Shown here: piece after piece, positions 51,600-60,186 of the stretch
How positions within the stretch are numbered: the stretch's first letter is position 1
Layout of the letters: every line of letters begins with the position of its first letter
NCBI GenBank assembly: GCA_965200645.1
Contig: CBDAUN010000003.1
Location: 1,730,441 to 1,794,440, forward strand
Origin: CBDAUN01 sp965200645
Lineage (GTDB): Bacteria > Pseudomonadota > Gammaproteobacteria > Arenicellales > JAJDZL01
Direction of reading: 5' to 3'
Length of the DNA: 64,000 nt
Made by a program: the position numbers and the translations under genes
Notes under the pieces: model-generated
What the model saw: only the letters and a program-made list of their open reading frames with translations
The model's database searches: none
Told to the model about the DNA's origin: nothing

Positions 51600-52859
51600 T
51601 CAGAGATACAGGCTCAAACTGAGTTCGAGAAAGCTATCCTGCCTCGCCTCGTTATAGATTTCATTGGGATTGGCCTCCAGTAAACCGAACCACTCCAGCC
51701 CAATGGACCAGCGATCGCTGAGGCGCCGGCTGAATTCGACAGCAGCAAATCTCCCCTTGCTATCAAGGTCGCTGATCAGGCCGAAAGACAGTTCGCTGTT
51801 ACTGACATCATTGAAAGCGATGCGCGTGAGCACGGCCAGATCGTTTTGCAAGGTGAGCGGGTTGCGTCTGGGCACCGCCAGTGCGCCTCTATCATCATAG
51901 TTCCACTCCGTCATCAGCGTCAAATCCGCAACACCGATCACTGCCGGAAACTGGTACTCAAAACCCATCACTGCCGCTTCGTAGTCCCGTTCTTTGCGAC
52001 TCAGATCGGGTTCGCCGCTGCGGTGGATGGCTTCCAGCTTCAACAGCCAAGCCCCGGTAGTTAACTGGGCATCAACTCCGAACTGGCGGATTTTACCATA
52101 GTGCTGCAACGGCGGCACGGGCTGGCCCGTCGCATCGGTTACCAGCAACGTGGGCTCGCGAGTGGTGCCGTCAAATGCTGTCAGACCCAGGTCCACAGAT
52201 CCGAAGGTATGGCTGTATCGAGCAGCAAGATCCACATGCCGTTCATTATTGGTCGCCGCCCGCGAAATTGGTTCATCGGGTACCGGGACCGACGGCCGCA
52301 AGCGTCCATCAATGCCGGGGAACGTGCGTGGACGATGAAACGGCAGTACAAACAGCTCGGCCGTGCCCCAGTCGCCATAGCGGGTGAAGTGAACCATGGG
52401 CTGTCCCAGTTTCTGTTCGGCAGTCGGGTCTTCCACCAGGTCCACCTGATTGACGATGTCGACCAGATGCTGGGATTCCGTTACGCCCCAGAAAACCTGG
52501 TCTACCCCGACACGCAATTCCCACTGGTCTTCACCGATGTCGCCAAACATCAGAAAGTAGGCCTGACGCAGATCAGCGTGAGTTCGTGCCGGATCTACAT
52601 TGTCGTAGCGCAGGAAAGGTGTTAGGTTGAAACTCCAGCCACGGGCATCTTCAAAGTACAGGCTCGGCGTCAATGAGAACCCGCTCGCGGATGAAGTCTG
52701 TCCGGGGTAAAGTGCCTGATCAGGAAACCAGCGACTCTCCAGCGTCAGATCGCCGGTGAGATCAAAGAACACCTCTTGACCCTGCAGGCTGGTACTTACC
52801 CCACAGAGGCAAGCGGCAAGTAGCAGGCTTCGTATTGTAAGCCTGGTCACAGCAACCAT
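51600..52859 (-). CDS. Outer-membrane beta-barrel protein
   Basis: 419 aa with a signal peptide (LTIRSLLLAACLCGVSTSLQGQ). The mature part is rich in alternating strands (LTLESRWFPD, FNLTPFLRYD, ADLTLMTEWNYDD), with aromatic girdle residues and a C-terminal LELSLSLYL, close to the aromatic-ended barrel signal. I do not recognise a named family. Proteins of this sort commonly accompany an RND/MMPL exporter and a LolA-like protein in gammaproteobacteria, and it may form the outer-membrane exit or acceptor. It is encoded 53 bases after the LolA-like gene on the same strand. The synthase relic follows immediately. Confidence 0.75.
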   Translation of the reverse strand: MVAVTRLTIRSLLLAACLCGVSTSLQGQEVFFDLTGDLTLESRWFPDQALYPGQTSSASGFSLTPSLYFEDARGWSFNLTPFLRYDNVDPARTHADLRQAYFLMFGDIGEDQWELRVGVDQVFWGVTESQHLVDIVNQVDLVEDPTAEQKLGQPMVHFTRYGDWGTAELFVLPFHRPRTFPGIDGRLRPSVPVPDEPISRAATNNERHVDLAARYSHTFGSVDLGLTAFDGTTREPTLLVTDATGQPVPPLQHYGKIRQFGVDAQLTTGAWLLKLEAIHRSGEPDLSRKERDYEAAVMGFEYQFPAVIGVADLTLMTEWNYDDRGALAVPRRNPLTLQNDLAVLTRIAFNDVSNSELSFGLISDLDSKGRFAAVEFSRRLSDRWSIGLEWFGLLEANPNEIYNEARQDSFLELSLSLYL

Positions 52860-52912
52860 GAAACAATCCTTGTGGACGGCCAGCGGTTACTGGTGCCGAG
52901 CGTGCTGCGGCA

Positions 52913-53713
52913 TTAACGAATTCGCCTCAAGCCTGTCTTGGTGAACTCCCTCTCGTTGATATCTCCACCATAAACGAAGTCGGACCAGGTCAGCGTGGTA
53001 CTTTTGCCGGTCACATGGTTGACCATCTCTAGGGTGTGGGCTTGCCAGTATTTGTTTTCATACTGATGGTAATCGCGGAATTCTAGCGTTTTCATGTGGG
53101 TGTCCTTGCGGTCGTAATAGTCGACTCGATGGATCCGCAGTTCATCCTTGTCCCGCCAGACCACCTGACGACTGTAGCCGGATTGCTTGTCCACGGGAGT
53201 GCGCTCCGTTACCGTGCATTCGGCATCTCCGCAGGCCTCATCGTTCAGGTAGCGATAGGTGAAGTTTTCCACCTCAGGCACCCCAAGATCCTCATAGGCG
53301 AACTCGCTGCCCATAAAGGATCCGGACTTGTTGGAGGAGGCAATTCTTTTCACCCTCTTCAGGGCCGGGAGGTAGAGCCATTGCTCGTCGTCATCCTGCC
53401 GGTGGGAGTGAACCAGAAACGCCGTGCCAGCCACGTCCCTCGGTTCATCGAAGACGAACAGGCTGCGATTGCCGTCACCTTCCACCTCCAGGACCTTGAT
53501 TCGCAGCTGACGCTGACTTTCCTGCCCCTGCCGATTGCGCAGTACCATACTCTGGTTGGCGGTGAAATTACCGAACCCCTTGGAGGCATCATAGGCATCC
53601 TGTGCAATGCGCAGACCGGTTTCCTCGGGTGTCTGGGATAGTACCGGCATGCTGAAAAAAACTATCATTACAGTGAATAGCACAGCGAATTGCATACTTG
53701 TGATTTTGTTCAT
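52913..53713 (-). CDS. LolA-like outer-membrane lipoprotein-sorting protein
   Basis: About 266 aa from the ATG at 53713. GTG and ATG codons 9 and 6 bases upstream are alternatives. The signal peptide is MQFAVLFTVMIVFFSMPVLSQ. The mature part has the LolA_like fold signs: ANQSMVLRNRQGQESQRQLRIKVLE, FVFDEPRDVAGTAFLVHSH, WLYLPALKRVKRIASSNKSGSFMGSEFAYEDL and a final EFTKTGLRRIR. Members sit beside MMPL exporters and are thought to carry hydrophobic cargo across the periplasm. The first 14 codons and the whole upstream region are duplicated in inverted orientation at 46.26-46.43 kb. The GCAGG/CCTGC palindrome lies about 60 bases upstream. Confidence 0.88.
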   Translation of the reverse strand: MNKITSMQFAVLFTVMIVFFSMPVLSQTPEETGLRIAQDAYDASKGFGNFTANQSMVLRNRQGQESQRQLRIKVLEVEGDGNRSLFVFDEPRDVAGTAFLVHSHRQDDDEQWLYLPALKRVKRIASSNKSGSFMGSEFAYEDLGVPEVENFTYRYLNDEACGDAECTVTERTPVDKQSGYSRQVVWRDKDELRIHRVDYYDRKDTHMKTLEFRDYHQYENKYWQAHTLEMVNHVTGKSTTLTWSDFVYGGDINEREFTKTGLRRIR

Positions 53714-53772
53714 GATCATCACTTTCTGGCCGTTATCTGAAGGGTAGGTCTAATCACATTGTACCCGATTTT

Positions 53773-53786
53773 GCAGGACAGCCTGC
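53773..53786. promoter_or_regulatory. Palindrome upstream of the LolA-like gene
   Basis: GCAGG-ACAG-CCTGC, 60 bases before the LolA-like start and next to a TACAAT-like -10 on the minus strand (53760-53765 region). The same palindrome occurs at 46317-46330. Operator or leader hairpin; not distinguishable by reading. Confidence 0.4.
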
Positions 53787-54100
53787 ATATCCGGCTATAT
53801 TTTCTTTGCGACATTTTTGTTACCATTACCAAGACGGAGAGGGTTTCGGGTGCTGTAGCGTGTTGATATGACTGTTGTTTTCAATGGGTTAATTATTCGT
53901 TTACCCCACAAAATGGGCATTTTGACCGGGTTTTAGTCGGTTTTCGGCGCTGCCCCGTAACAACCACCCCACAACCTCCAAATGCGCCACTATCAAACAC
54001 TTAAGCGATTGATATGGCTTCATCAAATGCCGCATCCTCAGGGCGTTTCGAATCGCATGGAGACTTGAATAATCAAACTACAACCCATCCGGGTGCGGCC

Positions 54101-54671
54101 ATGCTCAATGATACTCTGTTTTCCTGGCACTTGCTCGATGCGCACTGTGACCTGACAGGCTTCACGATGGTGATCGAAACGATGGGACTTGACGACTTCG
54201 TCCATCAGATCAACCAACGGCGCCGAAAGTTAGCACGCAATCCATCGTTGATGCGCGCCTTTGGGTTTGAGCTAGTTGGCCTACCACGGCGTCGAAAAGA
54301 CACGTCAAACCCTCAAGTACCACTGTCCAGCCGCTCACTACGGGTTCGAATGTCTCGGTCGTAAACAATGCTACCGAGACGCCGGTACCCCGAATTCGCG
54401 CTGTCGAGTGGTACGCGTGAAGTTCGATGAGAACAATCTTCGTACCATTGGCACCTTGCCACGTAACACCTATCAGTGGAAACGACTGTACTCCGCACGC
54501 AATGCGCTTGAGCGTATCAATGCCCGCTCGGCTCGAGACTTCAACCTGCATCATCACTGTATCAGAGGACTCGGCGCCATGCAGCTGGCAGTGGATCTTT
54601 CACTACTGACCATGCAGGCGCTCACGATCAGTGCGATTCGCGCTCATCAACCGGTACGAATGCGCTCGTGA
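54101..54671 (+). mobile_element. Degenerate insertion-sequence transposase, right copy
   Basis: The plus strand encodes MLNDTLFSWHLLDAHCDL, QINQRRRKLARNPSLMRAF and FELVGLPR in one frame. After a deletion and frameshift it continues LKYHCPAAHYGFECLGR, VKFDENNLRTIGTLPRNTYQ, WKRLYSARNALERINAR and IRGLGAMQLAVDL to a TGA at 54671. The second part is the C-terminal third of a DDE transposase of the IS1182/IS5 kind. The central catalytic region is missing, so it is inactive. It is less eroded than the left copy. Confidence 0.75.
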
Positions 54672-55200
54672 GTACGGGCGGCGGCTTGACGCGTTAACCG
54701 GCCCAATCACTGACGTCGCCCGAAAGGAGCGGCACCGCCAGGCGGGTACTTTTTCTGTACAGGGTCGCCCACCGGCACTGTTCGGTCCGCCATCAGCGCC
54801 AAACCCGCCAATGTTCACTAAAATCGCACGAATGACCCGTCGGTATTCTTGCCATATTTAGCTTTGGTTGGGCGAACTATCGACTTTAAAGTTGTAGAAT
54901 GATTCCAGACGGGAAACTCTCTAGACGATAAATTACTTTTATTATCGGTCAATTTTTGGTATAAGGTGGTTAAGGGATTTAGTTTTCTGCTCAAAGTTTA
55001 ATGAGTTTCTTGTTGCAGGGAAGACAACAGGTAGTTTGCACGATGATGTATTAAGATTGGCGAAATATGTTACCAAACTTGATTTTGGATCAAGGCAGAT
55101 GGGTAACTTTTTCAGTGACTTTCAGGCGGGTGCTGAATCCAGATCCGAGAGGTGATACCCAAAGTGAATCACCCTTACAAGACAGACAGGAGGAAGAAAC

Positions 55201-56382
55201 ATGCTTACACCTCCGGCAGCTTATGCCGAAGGCTACGCCAAGGCTCGTAAGGTCGATCCTGAGGTAGCTGACAACTACATACGGCATACCACTATAGGTG
55301 ACGAAGAGCTCGATCCGGTGATGGAAGAGTTGTTTGATCTGCAGCCCAGAGACCTGCACCGTTTCATCCGCGCTGGCGTGGAACGGGACGATCCGGCAAC
55401 GCTGGCCCGCGCCCCGCAATCACTGAGAGACTTCTTTAACGTGGTCGATGACAGGGTGCCAGACTGGGTTGATTTCAGCCTGCACGAGGTGGGACAGCGG
55501 GCTTTTTTCAACAACATGAAAAACATGCTCGTGGCTTTCGCCATTGGAGCTTCGGTGGAAGGATTTGGGACCATGGTGAGCAAATCCTTTTCCATCACTG
55601 GTCGGGTGAGCGGAATGGGGGAGGGTGCCGTGCGGCGACTGCGGCAGAACAATCGGCATATGATTGAAACCTATTATCCCAACAGCATGACCCGCGATGG
55701 CGAGGGGTGGAAATTTTCGATGCGGTTGCGGTTTGTCCACGCCCGGGTGCGCAAGTTTTTGAAGGATTCCGAAGAGTGGGATCATGAGGCCTGGGGCACG
55801 CCCATCCACTGTGCTCATTTGGGAGGTGTTTCTTTGTATACCTTTTCCATCCGTCAGTTCGAGCATGCGGCCAAGATGGGCGGTAGTATGAGCCAGGAAG
55901 AAATTGACAGTATTGTCGAGATCTGGCGCTATGCTGGCTATCTGCTGGGTGTACCGGAAAGCATTCTGTTCAGTTCTGAAGCTTCGGCCAGGCGGCTGTA
56001 CCAGATTGCCAATATGTGCGAACCGCCACCGGACAAGGATGCCAAGACCATGGTTAATTCGATTTTCAAGGCAATTCCTGAAATGGCGGAGGGAGTGGAG
56101 ACTGAAAGCCAAAAGAAAAGCCTGGCAAAATATGCCTATCGGCTATCCCGGGCACTGGTTGGCAACGAACTGGCCGATCTGTATGACTATCCGAATACTT
56201 TAAGAATCGGCTGGTTGGTTCTGTTCTATGTCCGCTTAAGACAACGCTTCTTGAGTTCCATTATGAACAATGAGGTGCAGGATGGATTGGACAGTATTTT
56301 CGGCGCAGCGCAATATGACAAAGAAGGGATCAGCTACAAGATGCCAGACGCACTGCATGCAGTCAATCAAAGCCCGTGGTAA
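55201..56382 (+). CDS. MpaB/DUF2236-family oxygenase
   Basis: 393 aa. It matches the ER-bound oxygenase MpaB / latex-clearing protein (DUF2236) family: VDFSLHEVGQRAFF, GGASVEGFG-like AIGASVEGFGTMVSK, FSITGRVSGMGEGAVRRLRQ, a conserved VRLRFVHARVR-type helix (here MRLRFVHARVRKFL), and HCAHLGGVSLYTFSI. Members bind heme and oxidise hydrophobic substrates, including isoprenoids such as rubber in the case of Lcp. AGGAGGAAGAAAC precedes the ATG. It lies just outside the right arm but shares the GC-richer look of the block, so it may have arrived with it. Confidence 0.85.
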   Translation: MLTPPAAYAEGYAKARKVDPEVADNYIRHTTIGDEELDPVMEELFDLQPRDLHRFIRAGVERDDPATLARAPQSLRDFFNVVDDRVPDWVDFSLHEVGQRAFFNNMKNMLVAFAIGASVEGFGTMVSKSFSITGRVSGMGEGAVRRLRQNNRHMIETYYPNSMTRDGEGWKFSMRLRFVHARVRKFLKDSEEWDHEAWGTPIHCAHLGGVSLYTFSIRQFEHAAKMGGSMSQEEIDSIVEIWRYAGYLLGVPESILFSSEASARRLYQIANMCEPPPDKDAKTMVNSIFKAIPEMAEGVETESQKKSLAKYAYRLSRALVGNELADLYDYPNTLRIGWLVLFYVRLRQRFLSSIMNNEVQDGLDSIFGAAQYDKEGISYKMPDALHAVNQSPW

Positions 56383-56790
56383 TCCTTTCGGTATTTCACA
56401 GCATTCCCCGTCAACCACTTGCATCATTGGCACGGTAGTGACCGGTTATTACCATTTCACTGCTCAGACCATACGGTAATTGACGGCTACAGACTCAAAA
56501 ATACTCCAGTTGCAACTGGCGACAGTTGTCTGGTCCAGATAACTACAAACCTGCTTCAGCTGAGGAACCATAAAACATTCGAGCAGTTTCTTGCATAATT
56601 TTTCTATACTGACGGCTGACGATTGCTCCCTGTTGTGCTGTCTGCAGCACTGAAGTTGATAGGGCAGGCGGGTACCTTGGGCACCGCTTGCCCTGACCGC
56701 AAGCCCAGGTTGACCCGGTTATGAATGCGGTCTTAAGTCCCGACATTTTATTTGAGTCTTCGCACGACGGAATTTCTCTGTCTTTAAAAT
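56383..56790. other. Intergenic stretch with no supported gene
   Basis: About 400 bases. A 67-codon minus-strand frame (56543-56746) includes QTAQQGAIVSRQYRKIMQET but has no ribosome site or recognisable domain. The right end leads into the 5'-truncated dehydrogenase remnant. I see no RNA gene, repeat or clear promoter. Confidence 0.5.
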
Positions 56791-56813
56791 CAAAGAGTTA
56801 CAAATTTGGATTG

Positions 56814-57164
56814 TGAGTCGCTCCGCTTGGAATGTCTTTTGTTCCGCAAAATTCACTCGGAGAAGGATTTGACCTAAACGCTGTAGTAGCATTACACGGG
56901 TCTTGGGCTACCCAACCCGATGGTGACTATATCGGTCCATCGGCAACCCGCAGACCTCCTGCTGTGGTGATGGTCGAATTTGCCAATAACGAAGCGACGG
57001 GTTCCGTTGCTCCCGTCGTCTTAGGTTTTCAGCTTGAAGATGGCACTCGCATTGCACGACCCGCCGGGATCGCGATTGGCCCCGACAACGCTCTATACTT
57101 CACCAGTGACGGCGGAGCCATCGAAGGGCTGTTTCGGCTTCGACGTATAATTCAACAATCCTAA
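56814..57164 (+). pseudogene. PQQ-dependent sugar dehydrogenase, C-terminal remnant
   Basis: About 116 codons. The frame reads VAPLGMSFVPQNSLGE, AVVALHGSWATQPDGDY, then GFQLEDGTRIARPAGIAIGPDNALYFTSDGG and ends at the usual C-terminus. These are the last blades of the six-bladed sorbosone/glucose dehydrogenase propeller, including the conserved ALHGSW and RPAGIAIGPDNALY. Full-length proteins are about 350-450 aa, so three quarters is missing. An in-frame TGA lies just before VAPLG. No upstream half is visible nearby. It lies at the junction between the GC-richer block and normal chromosome, so the loss may date from that insertion. Confidence 0.75.
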
Positions 57165-57190
57165 CTAACTACCACCCGGGAGAAGGGACA

Positions 57191-58372
57191 ATGTCCAGCG
57201 CTACACAGAACTTCACACTGTCAGAATTCGCTAGAAGAATCCAACTGACTCGTACCGCAATGGAACAAACGGAAATTGAACTTCTGATCATTGTCGATCC
57301 ATCCAACATGAATTGGCTCACAGGCTACGACGGTTGGTCGTTCTATACCCACCAGTGTGTTCTGGTTTCGCTTTCGGAAAGCCCGGTGTGGTGGGGAAGG
57401 CAGATGGATGCAAATGGCGCACTGCGAACGGTGTATATGACCAGTTTCGATGTGGTGGCCTATCCCGACCATTATGTGATGACGCCGGAGTGCCATCCAA
57501 TGGAAAATCTGTGTGAGGAAATTAAAAAGCGCGGCTGGGATAAGTTATCAGTCGGCGTCGAAATGGAAAACTACTATTTTTCTGCTGCGGCTTACCAGTC
57601 GCTAAAGAAAGGACTACCAAACGCCACTTTTAAGGATGCCACCGCACTGGTTAACTGGCAACGTACGGTCAAGTCCGAACCGGAATTGAAGTACATGAGA
57701 CGCGCTGGACAGATTGTGACCAAAATGCACGAAAAGATCTTCGAACTAATCGAACCAGGCATTCGAAAAAATGATTTAGTAGCCGAAATTTACCGAACTG
57801 GAATTCGGGGTACTGATGAATTTGGTGGCGACTATCCCGCAATTGTGCCGATGACACCTTCCGGGCCTGACGCATCGGCCGCACATTTGACTTGGAATGA
57901 TGAACCAATGAATTCGAATGAAGGAACCTTCTTCGAGATTGCCGGTTGTCACCGACGTTATCACTGTCCTCTTTGTCGCACGGTCTACCTTGGAAAACCT
58001 CCGAAGAAATTTCTTGACGCCGAACAGGCTGTTTTAGAAGGGATGGAAGCCGGATTGGACGTTGCACGGGCAGGGAACGTAGCTGAAGACATAGTTACCG
58101 CATTCAACACCGCTGTAAACAAGTATGGGTTTTATAAGGAAAGCAGAATGGGTTATCCCATAGGTGTCAGCTATCCTCCAGATTGGGGTGAGCGCACCAT
58201 CAGTTTCAGACCTGGAGATCGTTCAGTACTGAAGGAAAATATGACGTTTCACTTCATGACGGCCCTGTGGCAGGAAGATTGGGGGCTGGAGATTACCGAA
58301 AGTTTTATTGTGCGCAATGGTGCACCTGAATTGCTTGCGAACTATCCGCGTAAGTTGTTCGTAAAACAGTAA
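57191..58372 (+). CDS. doeA: Ectoine hydrolase
   Basis: 393 aa, the family length. It belongs to the M24 creatinase/Xaa-Pro peptidase fold. It shows the DoeA-specific stretches NMNWLTGYDGWSFYTHQ, WWGRQMDANGALRTVYM, LVNWQRTVKSEPELKYMRRA and FFEIAGCHRRYHCPLCRT, and ends GYPIGVSYPPDWGERT with MTFHFMTALWQEDWGLEITES. DoeA opens the ectoine ring to N-acetyl-diaminobutyrate so the osmolyte can be used as carbon and nitrogen. GGGAGAAGGG before the ATG is a good ribosome site. The other doe genes (doeB, doeC, doeD, regulator) are not adjacent. A GST gene follows after 35 bases. Confidence 0.93.
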   Translation: MSSATQNFTLSEFARRIQLTRTAMEQTEIELLIIVDPSNMNWLTGYDGWSFYTHQCVLVSLSESPVWWGRQMDANGALRTVYMTSFDVVAYPDHYVMTPECHPMENLCEEIKKRGWDKLSVGVEMENYYFSAAAYQSLKKGLPNATFKDATALVNWQRTVKSEPELKYMRRAGQIVTKMHEKIFELIEPGIRKNDLVAEIYRTGIRGTDEFGGDYPAIVPMTPSGPDASAAHLTWNDEPMNSNEGTFFEIAGCHRRYHCPLCRTVYLGKPPKKFLDAEQAVLEGMEAGLDVARAGNVAEDIVTAFNTAVNKYGFYKESRMGYPIGVSYPPDWGERTISFRPGDRSVLKENMTFHFMTALWQEDWGLEITESFIVRNGAPELLANYPRKLFVKQ

Positions 58373-58407
58373 TAGTAAATTATCAACTTTAGTCAAACAG
58401 CAACAAT

Positions 58408-59049
58408 ATGGGTGAATTGTCAGGCAAATTGCAACTACATACCTGGGGCACCCCAAACGGCAGGAAAGTCTCCATTGCGCTTGAGGAAATGGGGCTGGAA
58501 TATGATGTCTACCCTATCAACATCCTCAAGGACGAACAATTTTCTGAATCCTTTATCAAAATTAGTCCGAACAGCAAAATTCCGGCACTAATCGACCCGA
58601 CTGGGGTCGATGGAGAGCCATTTTCAGTTTTTGAATCGGGTGCCATACTGATCTATCTTGCAGAAAAGACTGGTCAATTCTATCCCGAAGACACGCCCAC
58701 TCGATCTTTAACCCTGCAATGGTTAATGTGGCAAATGGCTGGCTTCGGTCCTATTCTGGGTCAGTTGCACCACTTTAGAAAATTTGCAAAAGTCGAAGTT
58801 CCCTATGCCATTGAACGTTTCGATTCTGCGACAGACAGAGCTTACAGGACTCTTGATATGCAACTCAGCGAACTTGAATTCGTTGCTGGCAATTACTCTA
58901 TAGCTGACATGGCAATATTTCCCTGGGCTGCTAGATTTGAATGGCAGAATATCGACTTGGCCACCTATCCAAATGTGAAGCGCTGGTTCGATGTGATAGC
59001 GAATCGTCCTGCAGTCAAAAAGGGAATGTGCGTGCCGTTTCTCAACTAA
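58408..59049 (+). CDS. Glutathione S-transferase family protein (YfcG/YghU-like)
   Basis: 213 aa. The thioredoxin-fold N-terminus is LQLHTWGTPNGRKVSIALEEMGLEYDVYPI, with NSKIPALIDP (the cis-Pro) and ESGAILIYLAEKTGQFYP for glutathione binding. The all-helical C-terminal domain ends FDVIANRPAVKKGMCVP. The TPNGRKV start with Asn in place of the usual Ser/Tyr resembles the disulfide-bond oxidoreductases YfcG and YghU. It probably acts in the cytoplasm on glutathione disulfides. It is closely spaced after doeA and may be cotranscribed with it and the following formyltransferase. Confidence 0.88.
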   Translation: MGELSGKLQLHTWGTPNGRKVSIALEEMGLEYDVYPINILKDEQFSESFIKISPNSKIPALIDPTGVDGEPFSVFESGAILIYLAEKTGQFYPEDTPTRSLTLQWLMWQMAGFGPILGQLHHFRKFAKVEVPYAIERFDSATDRAYRTLDMQLSELEFVAGNYSIADMAIFPWAARFEWQNIDLATYPNVKRWFDVIANRPAVKKGMCVPFLN

Positions 59050-59081
59050 GAATCTATAGGAAATTTTCTGCACACTGATTC

Positions 59082-59972
59082 TTGGCGAAACAGATAACCA
59101 AAATAGGGCTGTTTGGTGGTATTAGCCACTTTACCTGTTGCACGCTGGAAGCATTGCTTTCGAAGCAACTCACCCCTGCATATGTCGTACTGCATGCATA
59201 TGGCTCTAGTGTAGATGACCAGCCTAAGAGCATTGCTAATCTCTCCGTACCGAGCCCCCCTGAAATCGTTCGACTCTGTCGCCATCACCAAATTCCAGTT
59301 TACTATCACAGCAGTAAATCAAGTCAGGTATTCAGTCAACTTAAGAATTATCAAATCGACTACATATTGTTGGCATGCTACCCAGTAAAGTTACCTATGC
59401 ATGTCACAGACTTGGCCAAAATAGATTGCATCAACATCCATCCTTCACTACTACCTAAGTATCGAGGGTCCAATCCTCTATTTTGGCAACTAAGGATGGG
59501 GGAAACAAAAACGGGCGTTACACTGCATAGAGTTACCTCCGAACTGGATTCGGGAGAAATCATCCAACAAATTGAGGTTCCATTCGCAAATGGTGCCAGA
59601 TTGGAAGAAATTGAACAATTTTTGATTCAGACAGTTGTTGATGCCTTTGACAAACTTCTCCAAATCCCACACTCCAAGTGGGTGACACAGGCACAAGATT
59701 CTGCCCAAGCTACAGAGCACTGCAGTCCGAGTCGGGAAGATTATGCATTTAGTACGAATGATTCTGCCCTACTGGTTTACAACTTTATTCGAGCATATGG
59801 AAATAAGGATATTCCTTCAATGATTCGGTCAGGGGTGGAACAGTATTCGGGTCTTGATCCTATTTCTTGGTCAAGTACACCCTTTGAAGATACTGGTCAG
59901 GATAATTCCAAGTACGTAACAATCGCTTTTGCAGATGGGTTTGTGCGTTTTCAAGCCATACAAACCAGATAG
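59082..59972 (+). CDS. Formyltransferase-family protein (Fmt-like fold)
   Basis: 296 aa from a TTG start at 59082. The frame has no better ATG near the conserved beginning (ITKIGLFGG). The N10-formyl-THF transferase triad is seen as N118, H120 and D156 in INIHPSLLPKYRGSNPLFW and RVTSELDSGEII. It lacks the full Fmt C-terminal tRNA-binding domain, so it is more likely a formyltransferase for a sugar nucleotide or other amine than the house-keeping Fmt. The substrate is unknown. It follows the GST gene by 32 bases. Confidence 0.8.
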   Translation: MAKQITKIGLFGGISHFTCCTLEALLSKQLTPAYVVLHAYGSSVDDQPKSIANLSVPSPPEIVRLCRHHQIPVYYHSSKSSQVFSQLKNYQIDYILLACYPVKLPMHVTDLAKIDCINIHPSLLPKYRGSNPLFWQLRMGETKTGVTLHRVTSELDSGEIIQQIEVPFANGARLEEIEQFLIQTVVDAFDKLLQIPHSKWVTQAQDSAQATEHCSPSREDYAFSTNDSALLVYNFIRAYGNKDIPSMIRSGVEQYSGLDPISWSSTPFEDTGQDNSKYVTIAFADGFVRFQAIQTR

Positions 59973-60049
59973 GAGTATTGAAAAGATTACTATTTTAACT
60001 TCGTAACTCAAAAAAAGGCGTTATTCGAAATTTTTAAATAATTAAAGTA

Positions 60050-60078
60050 TTGCACACATATATTTTTTGAAATAAAAT
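60050..60078 (+). promoter_or_regulatory. Promoter of the transpeptidase gene
   Basis: TTGCAC (60050-60055), 17 bases, TAAAAT (60073-60078), in an AT-rich gap about 110 bases before the ATG at 60187. Confidence 0.6.
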
Positions 60079-60186
60079 AGCAAATTCAGTAAATTGAGAG
60101 GGATTACTAATTGATTGCTAGAATTAACTGTTCTAACTTCGTGTAATTGCTCATATTTTTGTTCATACCATGGTGACAGCGCAATT

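Larger units (their letters stand above)
53672..54920. repeat. Right inverted arm of the composite-like block
   Basis: Reverse-complement match of 45412-46432, roughly 90% by eye, and longer by about 230 bases because the transposase is less deleted here. It includes the LolA-like promoter region and start codons at its inner end, and the insertion-element end (CTTTGGTTGGGCGAACTA, then GTTGTAGAATGATTCCAGAC) at its outer end. Confidence 0.85.

Noticed and set aside
56543..56746. 67-codon minus-strand frame between MpaB and the dehydrogenase remnant
   Set aside because: No ribosome site, no family resemblance, and short enough to be chance.
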